From contig NZ_CP126539.1 of assembly GCF_030177755.1 (NCBI RefSeq), forward strand, positions 2,814,001 through 2,878,000: a stretch of 64,000 bases of DNA, read 5' to 3'. The first letter of the stretch is position 1; the number at the start of each line of letters is the position of its first letter. The DNA comes from Devosia sp. RR2S18 (GTDB lineage Bacteria > Pseudomonadota > Alphaproteobacteria > Rhizobiales > Devosiaceae). Below the pieces are notes generated by a model. That model had not been told where the DNA came from, did not search any database, and saw nothing but the letters and a program-made list of their open reading frames with translations. This document shows positions 27,225 through 37,212 of this stretch, piece after piece. Made by a program: the position numbers and the translations under genes.

Positions 27225-28015
27225 CACTCGATGGATTCGAACATGCGATCCCACCGTACATTGGCGGGCCAATGCCAGATCTGCCAGGGCGGAATGTTGT
27301 CGCGAATGGAGAAGAACCGCGCCTCGGCCTTGGCGATCAAGTTCACCTCGGGCACGTAGCCGACCTGGCTCAGCACGCGGCTATCGGCGGAGCGATCACG
27401 ATTGTCGCCCATCATGAAGTAATGATCGGGGGGCACCACATATTCAGGTGTGTTGTCCAGTGGACCATTGTCAGAGATTTCCTGAATGATGTGCACCGAA
27501 CCATTGGGGAAGGTCTCGCGGTAGACGGTAACCTCGCGGGTGTCGCCTTCGCTGTCGGTATCGAGCGCGGTGCCGATTTCCTCGCGCTCCACTATCGTGC
27601 CGTTGATGTAGAGCCGGCCGTCGCGCACCTGGATACGATCTCCGGGCAAGCCAACGATACGTTTGATGTATTCGACGTTCTGCGGCACCGGGCGGAAAAC
27701 GGCGACGTCACCACGGTTGGGCTCGCGGCCGAAGATGCGCTCGGTGATCGGCAGCTCAAAATCGAGCGCGGTGAAATTGCCGTAGCGGCCGAGCGAGAAG
27801 GAGTGCTTGCCGTAACCCCAGACGAACTTGTTGGCGACGAAATAGTCGCCGATCATCAGGGTCTGCTGCATAGACGCGGTGGGGATGGAAAAAGGCTGGT
27901 AGAGGAAAGAGCGCAACACGATGGCGATCAGTAGCGCCTCGGCAACGACGACGATGGTTTCCACCCATTCATTCGTCGCAGACTTCTTGGCGGTCTTGTC
28001 GGCGGAAGAGCTCAT
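27224..28015 (-). CDS. lepB: Signal peptidase I
   Basis: LepB cleaves signal peptides of exported proteins at the outer face of the inner membrane. The 263-residue protein has one main N-terminal membrane helix (ETIVVVAEALLIAIVLRSFLY), the catalytic Ser in FSIPTASMQQTL (about residue 46) and the catalytic Lys in YIKRIVGLPGDRIQ. The late FMMGDNRDRSADSR box is present. Gene order acpS-lepB-rnc-era is standard for the group. Confidence 0.96.
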   Translation of the reverse strand: MSSSADKTAKKSATNEWVETIVVVAEALLIAIVLRSFLYQPFSIPTASMQQTLMIGDYFVANKFVWGYGKHSFSLGRYGNFTALDFELPITERIFGREPNRGDVAVFRPVPQNVEYIKRIVGLPGDRIQVRDGRLYINGTIVEREEIGTALDTDSEGDTREVTVYRETFPNGSVHIIQEISDNGPLDNTPEYVVPPDHYFMMGDNRDRSADSRVLSQVGYVPEVNLIAKAEARFFSIRDNIPPWQIWHWPANVRWDRMFESIE

Positions 28016-28045
28016 ATATTTCCCCGGGGAAAGCGTGCCGAAGCG

Positions 28046-28465
28046 TTAGGCGTTTGTTCCTGCCGGGTCAATCGGCAGCGCTTCGATGATGACGAAGGCC
28101 TGGGCGAGCCCCGCGTCGTCCGTGATGGTGAGGTGAATGTGGGGCACGTGGCCGGGGGGCACAAGGCGCGCCAGCGCTTTTGCCGCGCCATTGGTCAGGT
28201 GCATGGTCGGTTTGCCCGACGGCAGGTTCACTACCCCCATATCGCGCCAGTAGACGCCGAACGCGAGGCCTGTGCCCAAAGCCTTGGAGCAGGCTTCCTT
28301 GGCGGCGAAGCGCTTGGCGTAGGAGGCGGCGCGCTGAGCCCGGCGATCTGACTTGCGGCGTTCAATGTCAGTGAAGCAGCGATTGGTGAAGCGCTCGCCA
28401 TAGCGGGCCAGCGTTTTTTCCACTCGACCGATCTGGCACAGATCGGAGCCCAGCCCGATGATCAT
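28046..28465 (-). CDS. acpS: Holo-[acyl-carrier-protein] synthase
   Basis: AcpS transfers 4'-phosphopantetheine from CoA to acyl carrier protein. [16 protein letters not shown] at the start, [15 protein letters not shown] (metal-binding Glu and lysine) and [18 protein letters not shown] near the end are family motifs. The start overlaps the pyrE stop by 4 bases. At 139 residues it is normal length. Confidence 0.95.
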   Translation of the reverse strand: MIIGLGSDLCQIGRVEKTLARYGERFTNRCFTDIERRKSDRRAQRAASYAKRFAAKEACSKALGTGLAFGVYWRDMGVVNLPSGKPTMHLTNGAAKALARLVPPGHVPHIHLTITDDAGLAQAFVIIEALPIDPAGTNA

Positions 28466-29058
28466 TTCACCCCCTGGATGCCGCGACTGCCTGGCTTGGT
28501 GGGGGGAATGGCGGCCAGTTCAGGTGGCAGTTGATCGGCTGGGTAGGCCGGCACCTTGTATTCGATAAGGCTCACCAGCGGCACGCCGACATCCGCTTCA
28601 CCGCCGGAACGGTCGATGAGGCAGGCAGCAGCGACCACGTTGGCGCCGATATCCCGCAGAGCTTCGACGCATTCGCGAATGGAGAGGCCGGTCGAAACAA
28701 TGTCCTCGACGACGATGACCTTGTCGTCAGGCGAAATCTCAAAGCCCCGGCGGAGCTCGAACTTGCCCTCCACCCGCTCGGTGTAGAGCGCGGGCAGACC
28801 GAGTTGGCGCGCGGTTTCATAGCCGGGGATGATTCCCCCGATGGCCGGCGAGACTACTTTCGTCACTTCAGCGTAGCCCGCGGAGCGAATCTGGTCGGCC
28901 AGGGCGCGGCAGAGCTTTTCTGTCTGGTGCGCGTATTGGAAGACCTTGGCCTTTTGCAGGAAGACCGGCGAGCGGAGCCCCGACGAGAGAATGAAGTGCC
29001 CTTCGAGCATAGCCCCGCATTCGCGGAAGATCGCCAACACTTCATCTTTGGTCATCAT
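28462..29058 (-). CDS. pyrE: Orotate phosphoribosyltransferase
   Basis: PyrE adds ribose phosphate from PRPP to orotate in pyrimidine synthesis. The 198-residue protein carries the PRPP loop [18 protein letters not shown] and the substrate region [20 protein letters not shown] 29058 (with GGAGACACA upstream) starts within the last codons of rsh, so the two genes overlap by 17 bases; a further in-frame start at 29082 is less likely. Confidence 0.95.
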   Translation of the reverse strand: MMTKDEVLAIFRECGAMLEGHFILSSGLRSPVFLQKAKVFQYAHQTEKLCRALADQIRSAGYAEVTKVVSPAIGGIIPGYETARQLGLPALYTERVEGKFELRRGFEISPDDKVIVVEDIVSTGLSIRECVEALRDIGANVVAAACLIDRSGGEADVGVPLVSLIEYKVPAYPADQLPPELAAIPPTKPGSRGIQGVK

Positions 29059-31324
29059 TGTGTCTCCGGTCGACATTGCCATCCCATTCCAGCGTCGAGA
29101 TCATGCCCGCCTCGCGCGTGCTCGCCCGCTGCACGGCCGAGAGGCCGGGGCTGCGCTTGAGCGTTGCCAGAACATCGGTGAGCTGGGCAAGATCGCGCAC
29201 TTCGATTTCAAAGATCATGTGGTGGAAATCGGGGGAGATCATCCGCATTACAAGGTTGTTAATGTTGGCGTCGCACGCTGCAATGGCCGAGGAAATCTGC
29301 GCCAGCGAGCCCGGCTTGTTCACCGATTCCATTGCGATAACAGCAGGGTAGAGCCCTTCCCTGCCACTGAGATTCCAGCGCACGTCAACCCAGGCCACGT
29401 CGCTGTCGTGCATGTCGATGAGCGCATCGGAATGGATGGGGTAGATCGTCAGTGGAGCATCAGGCTGGAGGATGCCCACGAGGCGATCGCCAGGGACGAC
29501 GCCTTCTCCTGAGATCGCCACCGGCATGTGGAAGTCCAGTTGTGCAAGCGCAGTCTTGGCGCGGGGCCCCGCTTTCTGTCCCCCCGGAACCCGGAACCGG
29601 AACAGATCGGAGGAACGCAGGGCGAACCATCCTGCAGCGGTATCGGCGACGGGGAGATCGAGCTTGCGGCGGCGCTTGTGGAGGCCCTTGATGGTGGCAA
29701 GTTCGGTGCCCAATGGCTCGGAGCCGATCTTGCCCTCGCCCACCGCGATCAGCATTTCGCGCTTGCCCGGCATGCCCAGGGCCTCTGCCAGTGCGGCAGA
29801 TTCGGAGTCGTCCAGCGACACGCCCTCACGGTCGAGCATCATGTTGAGCACGTGCTCGCCCAGAGCGTAGGCGCGTTGCGCTGCCGCCTGTCGGACAGCG
29901 CGCCGAATAGCAGCACGCGCCTTGCCGGTTGCTGCAATGCCGAGCCAGTTGAGTGGCGGCATATGGTTCTGATCGCGAATGATCTCCACTTCGTCGCCGG
30001 AGCGAAGATGGGTGACGAGCGGCAGGATGGAGCCGTTGATTTTAGCGCCGACACAGGTGTCGCCAATGTCGGTGTGGAGCGCGTAGGCGAAGTCGATTGG
30101 CGTCGCGCCACGCGGCAGCGCGATCAGTCGCCCCCGTGGGGTGAAGCAGAAAACCTGGTCCTGGAACAGCTCCAGGCGGGTGTATTCAAGGAAGTCCTCG
30201 GTCGAATTGCCGGCGGTCAGGTGCTCGATGGTGGAGCGGAGCGAGCCATAGGCGTGCGATTCGTGCTCGATGCGTGTGAGGTCGGCCGAGGCGCCATCCT
30301 TGTAGAGGGCGTGGGCGGCGATGCCGAACTCGGCAATACGGTCCATCTCCTCGGTGCGGATCTGCAATTCGGCACGCTGCCGTCCTGGACCGACGATGGT
30401 GGTGTGGATCGACTGGTAATCGTTGTGCTTGGGGACGGAGATATAGTCCTTGAACCGCCCGGGCACGACCTTCCACTTGGTGTGGACGACCCCGACGGTG
30501 CGGTAGCATTCTTCCACCGAGCCGACGATGACGCGGAAGCCGATCATGTCGGAGAGCTGTTCGAGCGCGATCTGCTTGCGCTCGATCTTGGTGAAGATCG
30601 AGAATGGTGACTTCAGGCGCGCCTTGACCCGGGCGCTGATGCCGGTGGCGGCGAGCCGCTCCGTCAATTCGGTCGAGATGCTGGAGATGGTCTCGCTATA
30701 TTCGGACTGCATTTCTGCAAGGCGCGATGTGATGGCCTTGTAATGCTCGGGCTGGAGGATCTTGAAGGAGATATCCTCGAGCTCGTTGCGCATGTCCTGC
30801 ATGCCCATGCGGCCGGCAAGCGGCGCATAGATGTCCATGGTCTCCTGCGCGATACGCGTCCGCTTCTCGGGCGGCATATATTGCAGCGTGCGCATGTTGT
30901 GCAGGCGGTCGGCCAGTTTGACGAGAAGCACCCGCACATCCTGGCTGATGGCCAGGAGCAGCTTGCGCAGGTTTTCTGCCTGCGCCTCTTCGCGCGAGAC
31001 CAGATTGAGGCGCTCAATCTTGGTGAGGCCATCGACAATGGCACCGATCTCGCTGCCGAACATCTGGTCGATCTCAGACCGGGTAGCGTCGGTGTCCTCG
31101 ATCGTATCGTGCAGGAGGCCAACGGCAATCGAGGCATCGTCGAGCCGGAGGTCCGTCAGGATAGCGGCGACTTCGAGCGGATGATTGAAGTAGGGGTCGC
31201 CAGAAGCACGCTTCTGTGAGCCATGCTTTTGCATGGCGTAAACATAGGCCTTGTTCAAAAGCTGCTCATCGACGTTCGGGTTGTAGGCCTGAACGCGTTC
31301 GACAAGCTCATATTGCCGCATCAT
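29042..31324 (-). CDS. rsh: Bifunctional (p)ppGpp synthetase/hydrolase
   Basis: The long RelA/SpoT homologue of alphaproteobacteria, which makes and degrades the stringent-response signal. Its 760 residues include an HD hydrolase ([38 protein letters not shown]), a synthetase domain with [12 protein letters not shown] and the RFKD motif found in bifunctional enzymes, a TGS domain ([28 protein letters not shown]) and a C-terminal ACT domain. It lies after rpoZ and before pyrE. A small stand-alone HD enzyme at 59.3 kb may share its hydrolase activity. Confidence 0.96.
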   Translation of the reverse strand: MMRQYELVERVQAYNPNVDEQLLNKAYVYAMQKHGSQKRASGDPYFNHPLEVAAILTDLRLDDASIAVGLLHDTIEDTDATRSEIDQMFGSEIGAIVDGLTKIERLNLVSREEAQAENLRKLLLAISQDVRVLLVKLADRLHNMRTLQYMPPEKRTRIAQETMDIYAPLAGRMGMQDMRNELEDISFKILQPEHYKAITSRLAEMQSEYSETISSISTELTERLAATGISARVKARLKSPFSIFTKIERKQIALEQLSDMIGFRVIVGSVEECYRTVGVVHTKWKVVPGRFKDYISVPKHNDYQSIHTTIVGPGRQRAELQIRTEEMDRIAEFGIAAHALYKDGASADLTRIEHESHAYGSLRSTIEHLTAGNSTEDFLEYTRLELFQDQVFCFTPRGRLIALPRGATPIDFAYALHTDIGDTCVGAKINGSILPLVTHLRSGDEVEIIRDQNHMPPLNWLGIAATGKARAAIRRAVRQAAAQRAYALGEHVLNMMLDREGVSLDDSESAALAEALGMPGKREMLIAVGEGKIGSEPLGTELATIKGLHKRRRKLDLPVADTAAGWFALRSSDLFRFRVPGGQKAGPRAKTALAQLDFHMPVAISGEGVVPGDRLVGILQPDAPLTIYPIHSDALIDMHDSDVAWVDVRWNLSGREGLYPAVIAMESVNKPGSLAQISSAIAACDANINNLVMRMISPDFHHMIFEIEVRDLAQLTDVLATLKRSPGLSAVQRASTREAGMISTLEWDGNVDRRHNDDQR

Positions 31325-31370
31325 GGGAAGTCGCCGCTCGCTCGCGTCTGCAACTTAGCGCGTTGAAAAG

Positions 31371-31405
31371 GAAAGAAAAAGGCGCCCGGTGCTGACCGGA
31401 CGCCT
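31371..31405 (-). terminator. Terminator after rpoZ
   Basis: AGGCG-C-CCGGT (31380-31390) pairs with ACCGG-A-CGCCT (31395-31405) apart from one internal mismatch, and the minus-strand transcript then reads TTTTTCTTTC. It lies between rpoZ and rsh, so read-through would be needed for co-transcription. Confidence 0.75.
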
Positions 31406-31429
31406 GAAAATGTCAGGTTGCGACAATAA

Positions 31430-31798
31430 TCAGTCGTCGCGACGCTCCGGCGGGGCCAGGCTTTCGATGCCGCGCAGCAGTTCTTCTTCGCTGATGGTGT
31501 CGAAATTGATCGAGTCGTCGCCGCCGGCGCTCTCGATGAGCGGCGCCGCATGGCTCTCCGGCTCGTCGACCTCGACATATTTCTGCAGCGAGTGGATCAG
31601 ATCCTCACGCAGGTCTTCCGGCGAGATGGTGCCGTCACCAATTTCGCGGAGCGCTACAACGGGATTCTTGTCGTTGTCACGGGCGACAGTAATCTGTGCA
31701 CCCGACGAGATCATGCGCGCACGATGGGCGGCCATGAGGACGAGATCGAAGCGGTTCTCGATCTTTTCAATGCAGTCTTCAACGGTGACGCGTGCCAC
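31430..31798 (-). CDS. rpoZ: RNA polymerase omega subunit
   Basis: Omega helps assemble RNA polymerase and is part of the ppGpp site. [34 protein letters not shown] is the standard start (here with GTG 31798, TTTTGGAGACGTTC upstream), and [14 protein letters not shown] follows. At 122 residues it has the usual acidic tail. Its neighbour rsh is the common arrangement. Confidence 0.95.
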   Translation of the reverse strand: MARVTVEDCIEKIENRFDLVLMAAHRARMISSGAQITVARDNDKNPVVALREIGDGTISPEDLREDLIHSLQKYVEVDEPESHAAPLIESAGGDDSINFDTISEEELLRGIESLAPPERRDD

Positions 31799-32014
31799 GA
31801 ACGTCTCCAAAACTTGTGGAATGAACGCTTGCCATACACGAAGGCGTATGGCGGCACAAGGATTGCTTACGCTTTTGGCTGCCAAGATGACGTGAGCAAC
31901 TTGGCTGCAGTTGCGGCTATCGGCGCAGTGTGCGAAGAGCCACACAGCTTAATGTTTCCGGCGGAACTTAACAGCGTAGCGCGCGCAGTGTTGCGGCAAA
32001 CCTGGGGTGTCTTC

Positions 32015-32578
32015 ATGGCTATCGATCCTCGAGAGAAGATCGCGCTTTTTATCGATGGCGCCAACCTCTACGCCGCATCGAAGGCCATCGGGATCGACAT
32101 CGACTACCGTCGCCTGCTGACCGAATTCTCGGCCAAGGCCTATCTCCTGCGCGCGAACTACTACACGGCGCTGGTGGAAGATCAGGAATACTCCTCGATC
32201 CGCCCCCTGATCGACTGGCTCGATTACAACGGGTTCACAGTCGTCACCAAGCCGGCGCGCGAATTCACCGACGCCACGGGACGACGCAAAATCAAGGGGA
32301 ACATGGACATCGAGCTCACCGTCGACGCCCTCGAACTCTCCCCCTATTATGACCATCTGGTGCTGTTTTCCGGCGACGGCGATTTCACTGCGCTCGTGGC
32401 AGCGCTGCAGCGCAGGGGCAAGCGGGTAACAGTCGTGTCGACCCTGACAACGCCGACGCCGATGATCTCGGACGAGTTGCGGCGCCAAGCTGACTTCTTC
32501 ATGGAACTGACGGAGCTCGCCAAGAGCGTCGGGCGGCCGCAAGCGGCACGGCCGGTGCCGAGCCCCGCCACCGAGTAG
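32015..32578 (+). CDS. NYN domain protein (LabA-like)
   Basis: A 187-residue PIN/NYN-fold protein, a family with probable RNase activity. KIALFIDGANLYAASKAIGIDIDYRRLL holds the first acidic cluster (D-G-A-N), then KGNMDIELTVDAL and LVLFSGDGDFTALVAALQRRGKRVTVVS the second and third, so the metal-binding site is complete. ATG 32015 starts the conserved part; the frame is open further upstream across the rpoZ promoter. Divergent from rpoZ, convergent with smpB. Confidence 0.9.
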   Translation: MAIDPREKIALFIDGANLYAASKAIGIDIDYRRLLTEFSAKAYLLRANYYTALVEDQEYSSIRPLIDWLDYNGFTVVTKPAREFTDATGRRKIKGNMDIELTVDALELSPYYDHLVLFSGDGDFTALVAALQRRGKRVTVVSTLTTPTPMISDELRRQADFFMELTELAKSVGRPQAARPVPSPATE

Positions 32579-32581
32579 GCG

Positions 32582-33082
32582 TCAGCCGCGACCGCCCTCT
32601 TTGAGGATCCGCGACTTATCCCGGTTCCAGTCGCGATTGCGCTGGGTTTCGCGCTTGTCGTAGTTCTTCTTGCCCTTGCCCAGGCCGATTAGCACCTTGG
32701 CACGGCCTTGATCGTTGAAATAGATCTTGAGCGGCACAATGGTATTGCCTGCCCTGGAAACCTCCGAATCCAGGCGCGACAGCTGCTTTTTGGAAACGAG
32801 CAGTTTCCGCGGACGGCGCTCGGAGTGATTGAACCGGTTCGCCTGCAGGTATTCGGGGATGTGCGCGTTGATGAGCCAGAGCTCGCCCTGTTCGGGCGAG
32901 GCATAGGATTCGGCAATCTGCGCCTTCCCCAGCCTGAGCGATTTCACTTCCGTTCCCGTCAACACGAGACCGGCCTCTAGGGTATCCTCGATCTCGTAAT
33001 CAAACCGCGCGCGCCGGTTCTCAGCCACCAGGCCGTGGCTGATCACACCATTTTTTTTCTTGTCGTTCTTTTGCTGGACCAT
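32582..33082 (-). CDS. smpB: SsrA-binding protein SmpB
   Basis: SmpB binds tmRNA and directs trans-translation on stalled ribosomes. [40 protein letters not shown] and [27 protein letters not shown] are the conserved core, and the basic C-terminal tail is present. It follows dapA by 5 bases. The tmRNA gene itself was not found in the window. Confidence 0.96.
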   Translation of the reverse strand: MVQQKNDKKKNGVISHGLVAENRRARFDYEIEDTLEAGLVLTGTEVKSLRLGKAQIAESYASPEQGELWLINAHIPEYLQANRFNHSERRPRKLLVSKKQLSRLDSEVSRAGNTIVPLKIYFNDQGRAKVLIGLGKGKKNYDKRETQRNRDWNRDKSRILKEGGRG

Positions 33083-33087
33083 ACGCT

Positions 33088-33963
33088 CTAGATAAGGCCT
33101 GCATGGCGCAATGCAAAGTCGATAGCGTCTTCCGTAGCCTTGGTAATCGGCACCAGTGGCAAACGCAGTTCATTGGCGCAGAGATTAAGCCGGTTGGCTG
33201 CGTACTTTACAGCGGTGGGATTGGGCTCAAGGAAGAGGTTGCGATGCAGGTGCACCAACTTGTCCTGGATAGCCAGTGCCCCCCTAAAGTCACCTGCCAG
33301 CGAGAGCTCCTGCAGTTGCGAGCAAAGGCGCGGCGCGACGTTGGCTGTCACGGAGATGCAGCCGGAGCCGCCATGGGCATTGAAGCCTAGGGCAGTCATG
33401 TCCTCGCCCGACAGCAGGATGAAGTCCTTACCTAGCTTGTCGCGTTGCAGGCTCGCCCGGCTCATGTCGGCCGTGGCATCCTTGACGCCGATGATGTTGT
33501 CGTGAGCATCCCGCAGACGCGCAATGGTATCGACCGTGAGATCGACCACGGTCCGGCCGGGTACACTGTAGAGAATAACAGGAATACCGACGGCGGAGGC
33601 CACAGCCGAGAAGTGCTGGAAGAGTCCTTCCTGGTTAGGCCGATTGTAGTAGGGCACGACCGAAAGCACCGCGTCAGCACCGGTCTCCTCGGCGAACTTG
33701 GCCAAGGATACGGCCTCGGCGGTGGAATTGGACCCCGCGCCAGCCAGGACCGGAACGCGCTTGTTGGCCACCTCGACGCAGATTTCGACGACCCGCCGGT
33801 GCTCTTCGTGGCTAACGGTGGGGCTCTCCCCAGTCGTGCCCACGGGCACCAAGCCGTGACTGCCTTCGGCAATCTGCCAATCGACAAAGCTCGAGAAGGC
33901 TTTCTCGTCCACCACTCCGTTCCGGAAGGGGGTGAGAAGCGCCGTGATCGATCCTCGCAGCAT
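33088..33963 (-). CDS. dapA: 4-hydroxy-tetrahydrodipicolinate synthase
   Basis: DapA condenses pyruvate and aspartate semialdehyde, the first lysine/diaminopimelate-specific step. The 291-residue protein has [20 protein letters not shown], the [14 protein letters not shown] loop, [22 protein letters not shown] and the Schiff-base lysine in [11 protein letters not shown] (about residue 160). ATG 33963 with ACAAGGATAG upstream is the family start. smpB follows. Confidence 0.96.
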   Translation of the reverse strand: MLRGSITALLTPFRNGVVDEKAFSSFVDWQIAEGSHGLVPVGTTGESPTVSHEEHRRVVEICVEVANKRVPVLAGAGSNSTAEAVSLAKFAEETGADAVLSVVPYYNRPNQEGLFQHFSAVASAVGIPVILYSVPGRTVVDLTVDTIARLRDAHDNIIGVKDATADMSRASLQRDKLGKDFILLSGEDMTALGFNAHGGSGCISVTANVAPRLCSQLQELSLAGDFRGALAIQDKLVHLHRNLFLEPNPTAVKYAANRLNLCANELRLPLVPITKATEDAIDFALRHAGLI

Positions 33964-34112
33964 CTGTCGAACTATCCTTGTTTGGTCTGCCACAGTTCAG
34001 CCGTGGCGGTATGAGATGGGGGCGCACCATAGTTTTTCTTGGTGAGCACCACAACGCTTTGTTGCGGGTGGTGTTCCGGCAAACGGCAGGACGCAACGGC
34101 GGAAACCCAGCA

Positions 34113-34131
34113 TTTACCACGAAGTGGTAAA
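34113..34131. promoter_or_regulatory. Palindrome in the dapA/slt divergent region
   Basis: TTTACCAC-GAA-GTGGTAAA is a perfect 8-bp inverted repeat with a 3-base centre, lying 65 bases upstream of the transglycosylase start and about 150 bases upstream of dapA. No T-run follows, so it is more like an operator for a dimeric regulator than a terminator. No regulator can be named. Confidence 0.5.
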
Positions 34132-34196
34132 ACTGGCTTACCCGCAAGGATCGGGCGCCTTGCTGGACATGGGTGCGCGTACCAGTAGGACAGCAG

Positions 34197-36218
34197 ATGA
34201 GAAAAGCCCTTTTGACCGGCATAATGACCCTGACTTTGGGAGCGGGTGGCTTTGCTGTCTACCCTCTGGTGTCTGCAACAGAACCGGTCGACACGGTGGT
34301 GACGGGTTCGGTTCGCTCGACGGCACCGATCGCCAGGAAGAGTGAAAAGGGATCAGCTGCTTTCCGAGCGGCTCTAGGCGAACTGGCCGATGGCAACGCT
34401 GTCGAGGCGTTCAAAGCCGCTGCGGCACTGCCCAATGCGGTGGAGCGGCGAACGATCCAGTGGGCGGCAATCTACTTCAACGCTGGCAAGATCGATTACC
34501 ATGCAGCGGCAGCTCTGGCGGAAGAGGCGCCAGAATTTGCGGCTTCCTCCACATTCCAGACGCGGCTGGAGCAGTCGTTGACCCGCGCCAAGCTGACCGA
34601 CGCGGAACTGCTGGAGCTCTACCCGGCAGCTGCGCCCAGTACGATGACAGCGCAGATCGACCTGGCGCAGGCGCTTCTGCGCGCCGGAGAGACCAAACGC
34701 GCAACCGAGCTGGCGCAGAGCCTTTGGACCGAGAACTTCCTGACCCGCGAGCAAGAAGCAGAGGTGCTAGCAACTCTGGGCTCGCTGCTCGATAAGGACG
34801 ACCACTGGGCGCGAGCCATGCGCCTGATGATGCATGATCGCGCCAAGGGAAGCGAGCGGCTGCTGGGCTTTTTCGATGAGGCGCAGAAATCGCTGGTGGT
34901 GGCTCGGGCAGCAGTGTCGCGCAATGACGCCGATGCAAAGGCGCGCCTTGATGCGGTGCACCCCAGCATGCAGACCAATCCCGTCTTCATATTCTCCCGG
35001 GCCCAGCGCGCCCGGCAGTTCGAGCTTTGGGAGAGCGCGGTCGAATGGCTCAACAAGGCGCCCGCCGAGGTTCCTGAAGCGGGTGAATGGTGGGACGAGC
35101 GGGAGGTTTTGGCGCGTCAGCTGCTGGCCTTGGGAGACACCCAACTTGCCTTCGAGGCCGCTGCCGGGCAGACCAACGGGCCGGCAGGGCCATTGGTCCA
35201 GGCGAAGTTCTATGCCGGCTGGATCGCCCTGACCTTCCTCGACGATGGGCAAGCGGCACGGGAACAGTTCGCGGCAATGACCGCGCACGCGACGCTGCCT
35301 GACTCCATTAGCCAGGCCAATTATTGGCTGGCCCGTGCTGAACTGCGGCTGGGCAATGAGGCGGCGGCGCACGCAGCACTCAAGCGCGCGGCAGAGCACC
35401 GAACAGTGTTTTACGGCCAGCTAGCGCGTGCCGAGCTTGGTGAACCGCTCGAAGTGCGCAATTTGCCCAATGCGCGGGATATCACGACGCTTTTCGAACA
35501 GAAGCCGCTCGTGCGCGCGGTTCGACTGCTTGCGGCCAATGGCGAGTGGCGCATGGCGGTGCCCCTGTTGCGGCAACTCGGCTTTGGCGCCGACCAGCCT
35601 GGCGAATTGTTGTTGGCGGCTGAACTCGCGCGGGAAATTGGCGCCTATCAGCTCTCGATCGCTATCGCCGCACAGGCCGACCAGAAGGGCCATGCGCTCG
35701 ACCTGCTGAGCTTCCCCGAAGGCGAATGGGCGGACGAGGTGAAGCTGGCAGCTGACGAGGCGGCGGTGCATGCCGTAGTGCGGCAGGAGTCCATGTTCCA
35801 GGTGGATGCGGTTTCCCATGCAGGGGCGCGCGGCCTGATGCAGTTGATGCCGGGCACTGCCAAAGACGTGGCGCGTGACCTGGGGCTGGATTACTCGCCG
35901 TCTCGCCTGGTGAGCGATCCCGCTTACAATACCCTGCTTGGCTCCACCTATCTTGCCACGCAGCTGGAGCGCTATGACGGCTCGTTGCTGCTTGCCGCAG
36001 CGGCATACAACGCCGGGCCGGGTAACGCCAACAAGTGGATCAAGGCATATGGCGATCCCCGCACGGCTCGTGTCGATCCGGTGGTTTGGGTGGAACTGAT
36101 CCCGTTTTCGGAAACACGAACTTATGTGAAGCGCGTGCTCGGCAACTATTTGGTTTATCGGGAGCGGCTTGGGGCTGAACCGATCACCCAGCAGCAGGCC
36201 TTGCGCAGCATTCGCTAG
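34197..36218 (+). CDS. slt: Soluble lytic murein transglycosylase
   Basis: A 673-residue periplasmic enzyme that cleaves peptidoglycan with 1,6-anhydro ring formation. After a signal-anchor-like N-terminus there is a long helical superhelix (about residues 50-490, tetratricopeptide-like), then the SLT domain from about residue 510: VHAVVRQESMFQVDAVSHAGARGLMQLMPGTA with the catalytic Glu, and LAAAAYNAGPGNANKW. ATG 34197 has an AGGA site upstream. An alpha/beta-hydrolase gene follows after 60 bases. Confidence 0.93.
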   Translation: MRKALLTGIMTLTLGAGGFAVYPLVSATEPVDTVVTGSVRSTAPIARKSEKGSAAFRAALGELADGNAVEAFKAAAALPNAVERRTIQWAAIYFNAGKIDYHAAAALAEEAPEFAASSTFQTRLEQSLTRAKLTDAELLELYPAAAPSTMTAQIDLAQALLRAGETKRATELAQSLWTENFLTREQEAEVLATLGSLLDKDDHWARAMRLMMHDRAKGSERLLGFFDEAQKSLVVARAAVSRNDADAKARLDAVHPSMQTNPVFIFSRAQRARQFELWESAVEWLNKAPAEVPEAGEWWDEREVLARQLLALGDTQLAFEAAAGQTNGPAGPLVQAKFYAGWIALTFLDDGQAAREQFAAMTAHATLPDSISQANYWLARAELRLGNEAAAHAALKRAAEHRTVFYGQLARAELGEPLEVRNLPNARDITTLFEQKPLVRAVRLLAANGEWRMAVPLLRQLGFGADQPGELLLAAELAREIGAYQLSIAIAAQADQKGHALDLLSFPEGEWADEVKLAADEAAVHAVVRQESMFQVDAVSHAGARGLMQLMPGTAKDVARDLGLDYSPSRLVSDPAYNTLLGSTYLATQLERYDGSLLLAAAAYNAGPGNANKWIKAYGDPRTARVDPVVWVELIPFSETRTYVKRVLGNYLVYRERLGAEPITQQQALRSIR

Positions 36219-36278
36219 ATACACTGCCTTGCGGCCATGCGATGGGTGCCGCTAGAAAGCGACATCCGGGAGTAGTCC

Positions 36279-37208
36279 ATGCCGCGCGCCAGAACCGTAC
36301 CCGCCGATCACCCCGCCTTTGCTGCGCTGCCCGTGAGCCATATTGCTCTTGGCTCCGGGCTGCGGGTCGCGGTGCATGTTGCCGGGCAGTTCTCGAGCCA
36401 GGTCCTGCCGGTTGTTTGTCTACCCGGCTATCAGCGCAACATGAGCGACTTTGCCGAGTTTACATCGGCGCTGCGCCGCACCAGTGGGGGAGATCGCCCG
36501 GTGGTGCTGATCGATCTTCCCGGTCGCGGGCGTTCCGATGATCGTCCTCGTGGCGACTATAGTTCGTTGGCCGATGCGCGTGACGTGGCCAGCGTGCTGG
36601 CGGCGCTCGGGATTGAGCAGGTGGTGATCTTGGGGCAAGGCCATGGTGGTCAGGTCGCAATGGCGCTGGCGGCGGACCATCCGCTGCTTATCGCCGGTAC
36701 GGTTCTTCTGGATTCGGGTCCAGTTACAGATTCTCGCGGCATCGTGCGGCTGCGCAACAATCTTTCGCATGTGGAGGGTCTGCGCGGCCCCAAGCTCGTA
36801 CAAGGCGATTTTCGGCGGGTGCTGGCCGGCGACTATCCCGGCTTGCCGGTTGAGCGGCTCGACGCGTTGATGGGGCGAACACACTATCTCGACAAGCGCG
36901 GCCGGGCGCGACCGCTCTACGACAAGCGGCTCATGGCGGCGCTTGCCAGCATAAATTTTGACGATGTGCTCGCGGCGCAGTGGCCCTTCTACGATGCGCT
37001 GACCTGTGCCCCCCTGCTGCTGATGCGGACGCAATTGACCGACCAGCTGCGGCGAGAAACCTACGACGAAATGGTGCGCCGCCGCCCAGATGCGGCTGCG
37101 ACAACGATCCCCGGACAAGGGTCCCCTGCCCTGTTTGATCAGCGAGAGCACATCGAGGCCGTCGCACATTTCATTGCCGGGCTGCCGCCCCTGCGGCGTG
37201 CTGCCTAG
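36279..37208 (+). CDS. Alpha/beta-hydrolase-fold protein lacking the nucleophile serine
   Basis: A 309-residue alpha/beta-hydrolase fold: VVCLPGYQRNMSDFAEF (oxyanion region), VVLIDLPGRGRSDDRP, and the elbow VVILGQGHGGQVAMALAADHP. In active members the elbow reads G-x-S-x-G; here the serine position is glycine (GQGHGG, codon GGC). A catalytic-triad Asp and His can be proposed from LLDSG and the C-terminal REHIEAVAHF, but without the nucleophile normal ester hydrolysis is unlikely unless another residue replaces it. Ribosome-site evidence is modest (GGGAGTAGTCC before ATG). The family is clear, the substrate is not. Confidence 0.85.
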   Translation: MPRARTVPADHPAFAALPVSHIALGSGLRVAVHVAGQFSSQVLPVVCLPGYQRNMSDFAEFTSALRRTSGGDRPVVLIDLPGRGRSDDRPRGDYSSLADARDVASVLAALGIEQVVILGQGHGGQVAMALAADHPLLIAGTVLLDSGPVTDSRGIVRLRNNLSHVEGLRGPKLVQGDFRRVLAGDYPGLPVERLDALMGRTHYLDKRGRARPLYDKRLMAALASINFDDVLAAQWPFYDALTCAPLLLMRTQLTDQLRRETYDEMVRRRPDAAATTIPGQGSPALFDQREHIEAVAHFIAGLPPLRRAA

Positions 37209-37212
37209 CGGC

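Noticed and set aside
29528..30610. A 360-codon plus-strand open frame within rsh
   Set aside because: Antisense to a well-supported gene; same high-GC shadow effect.
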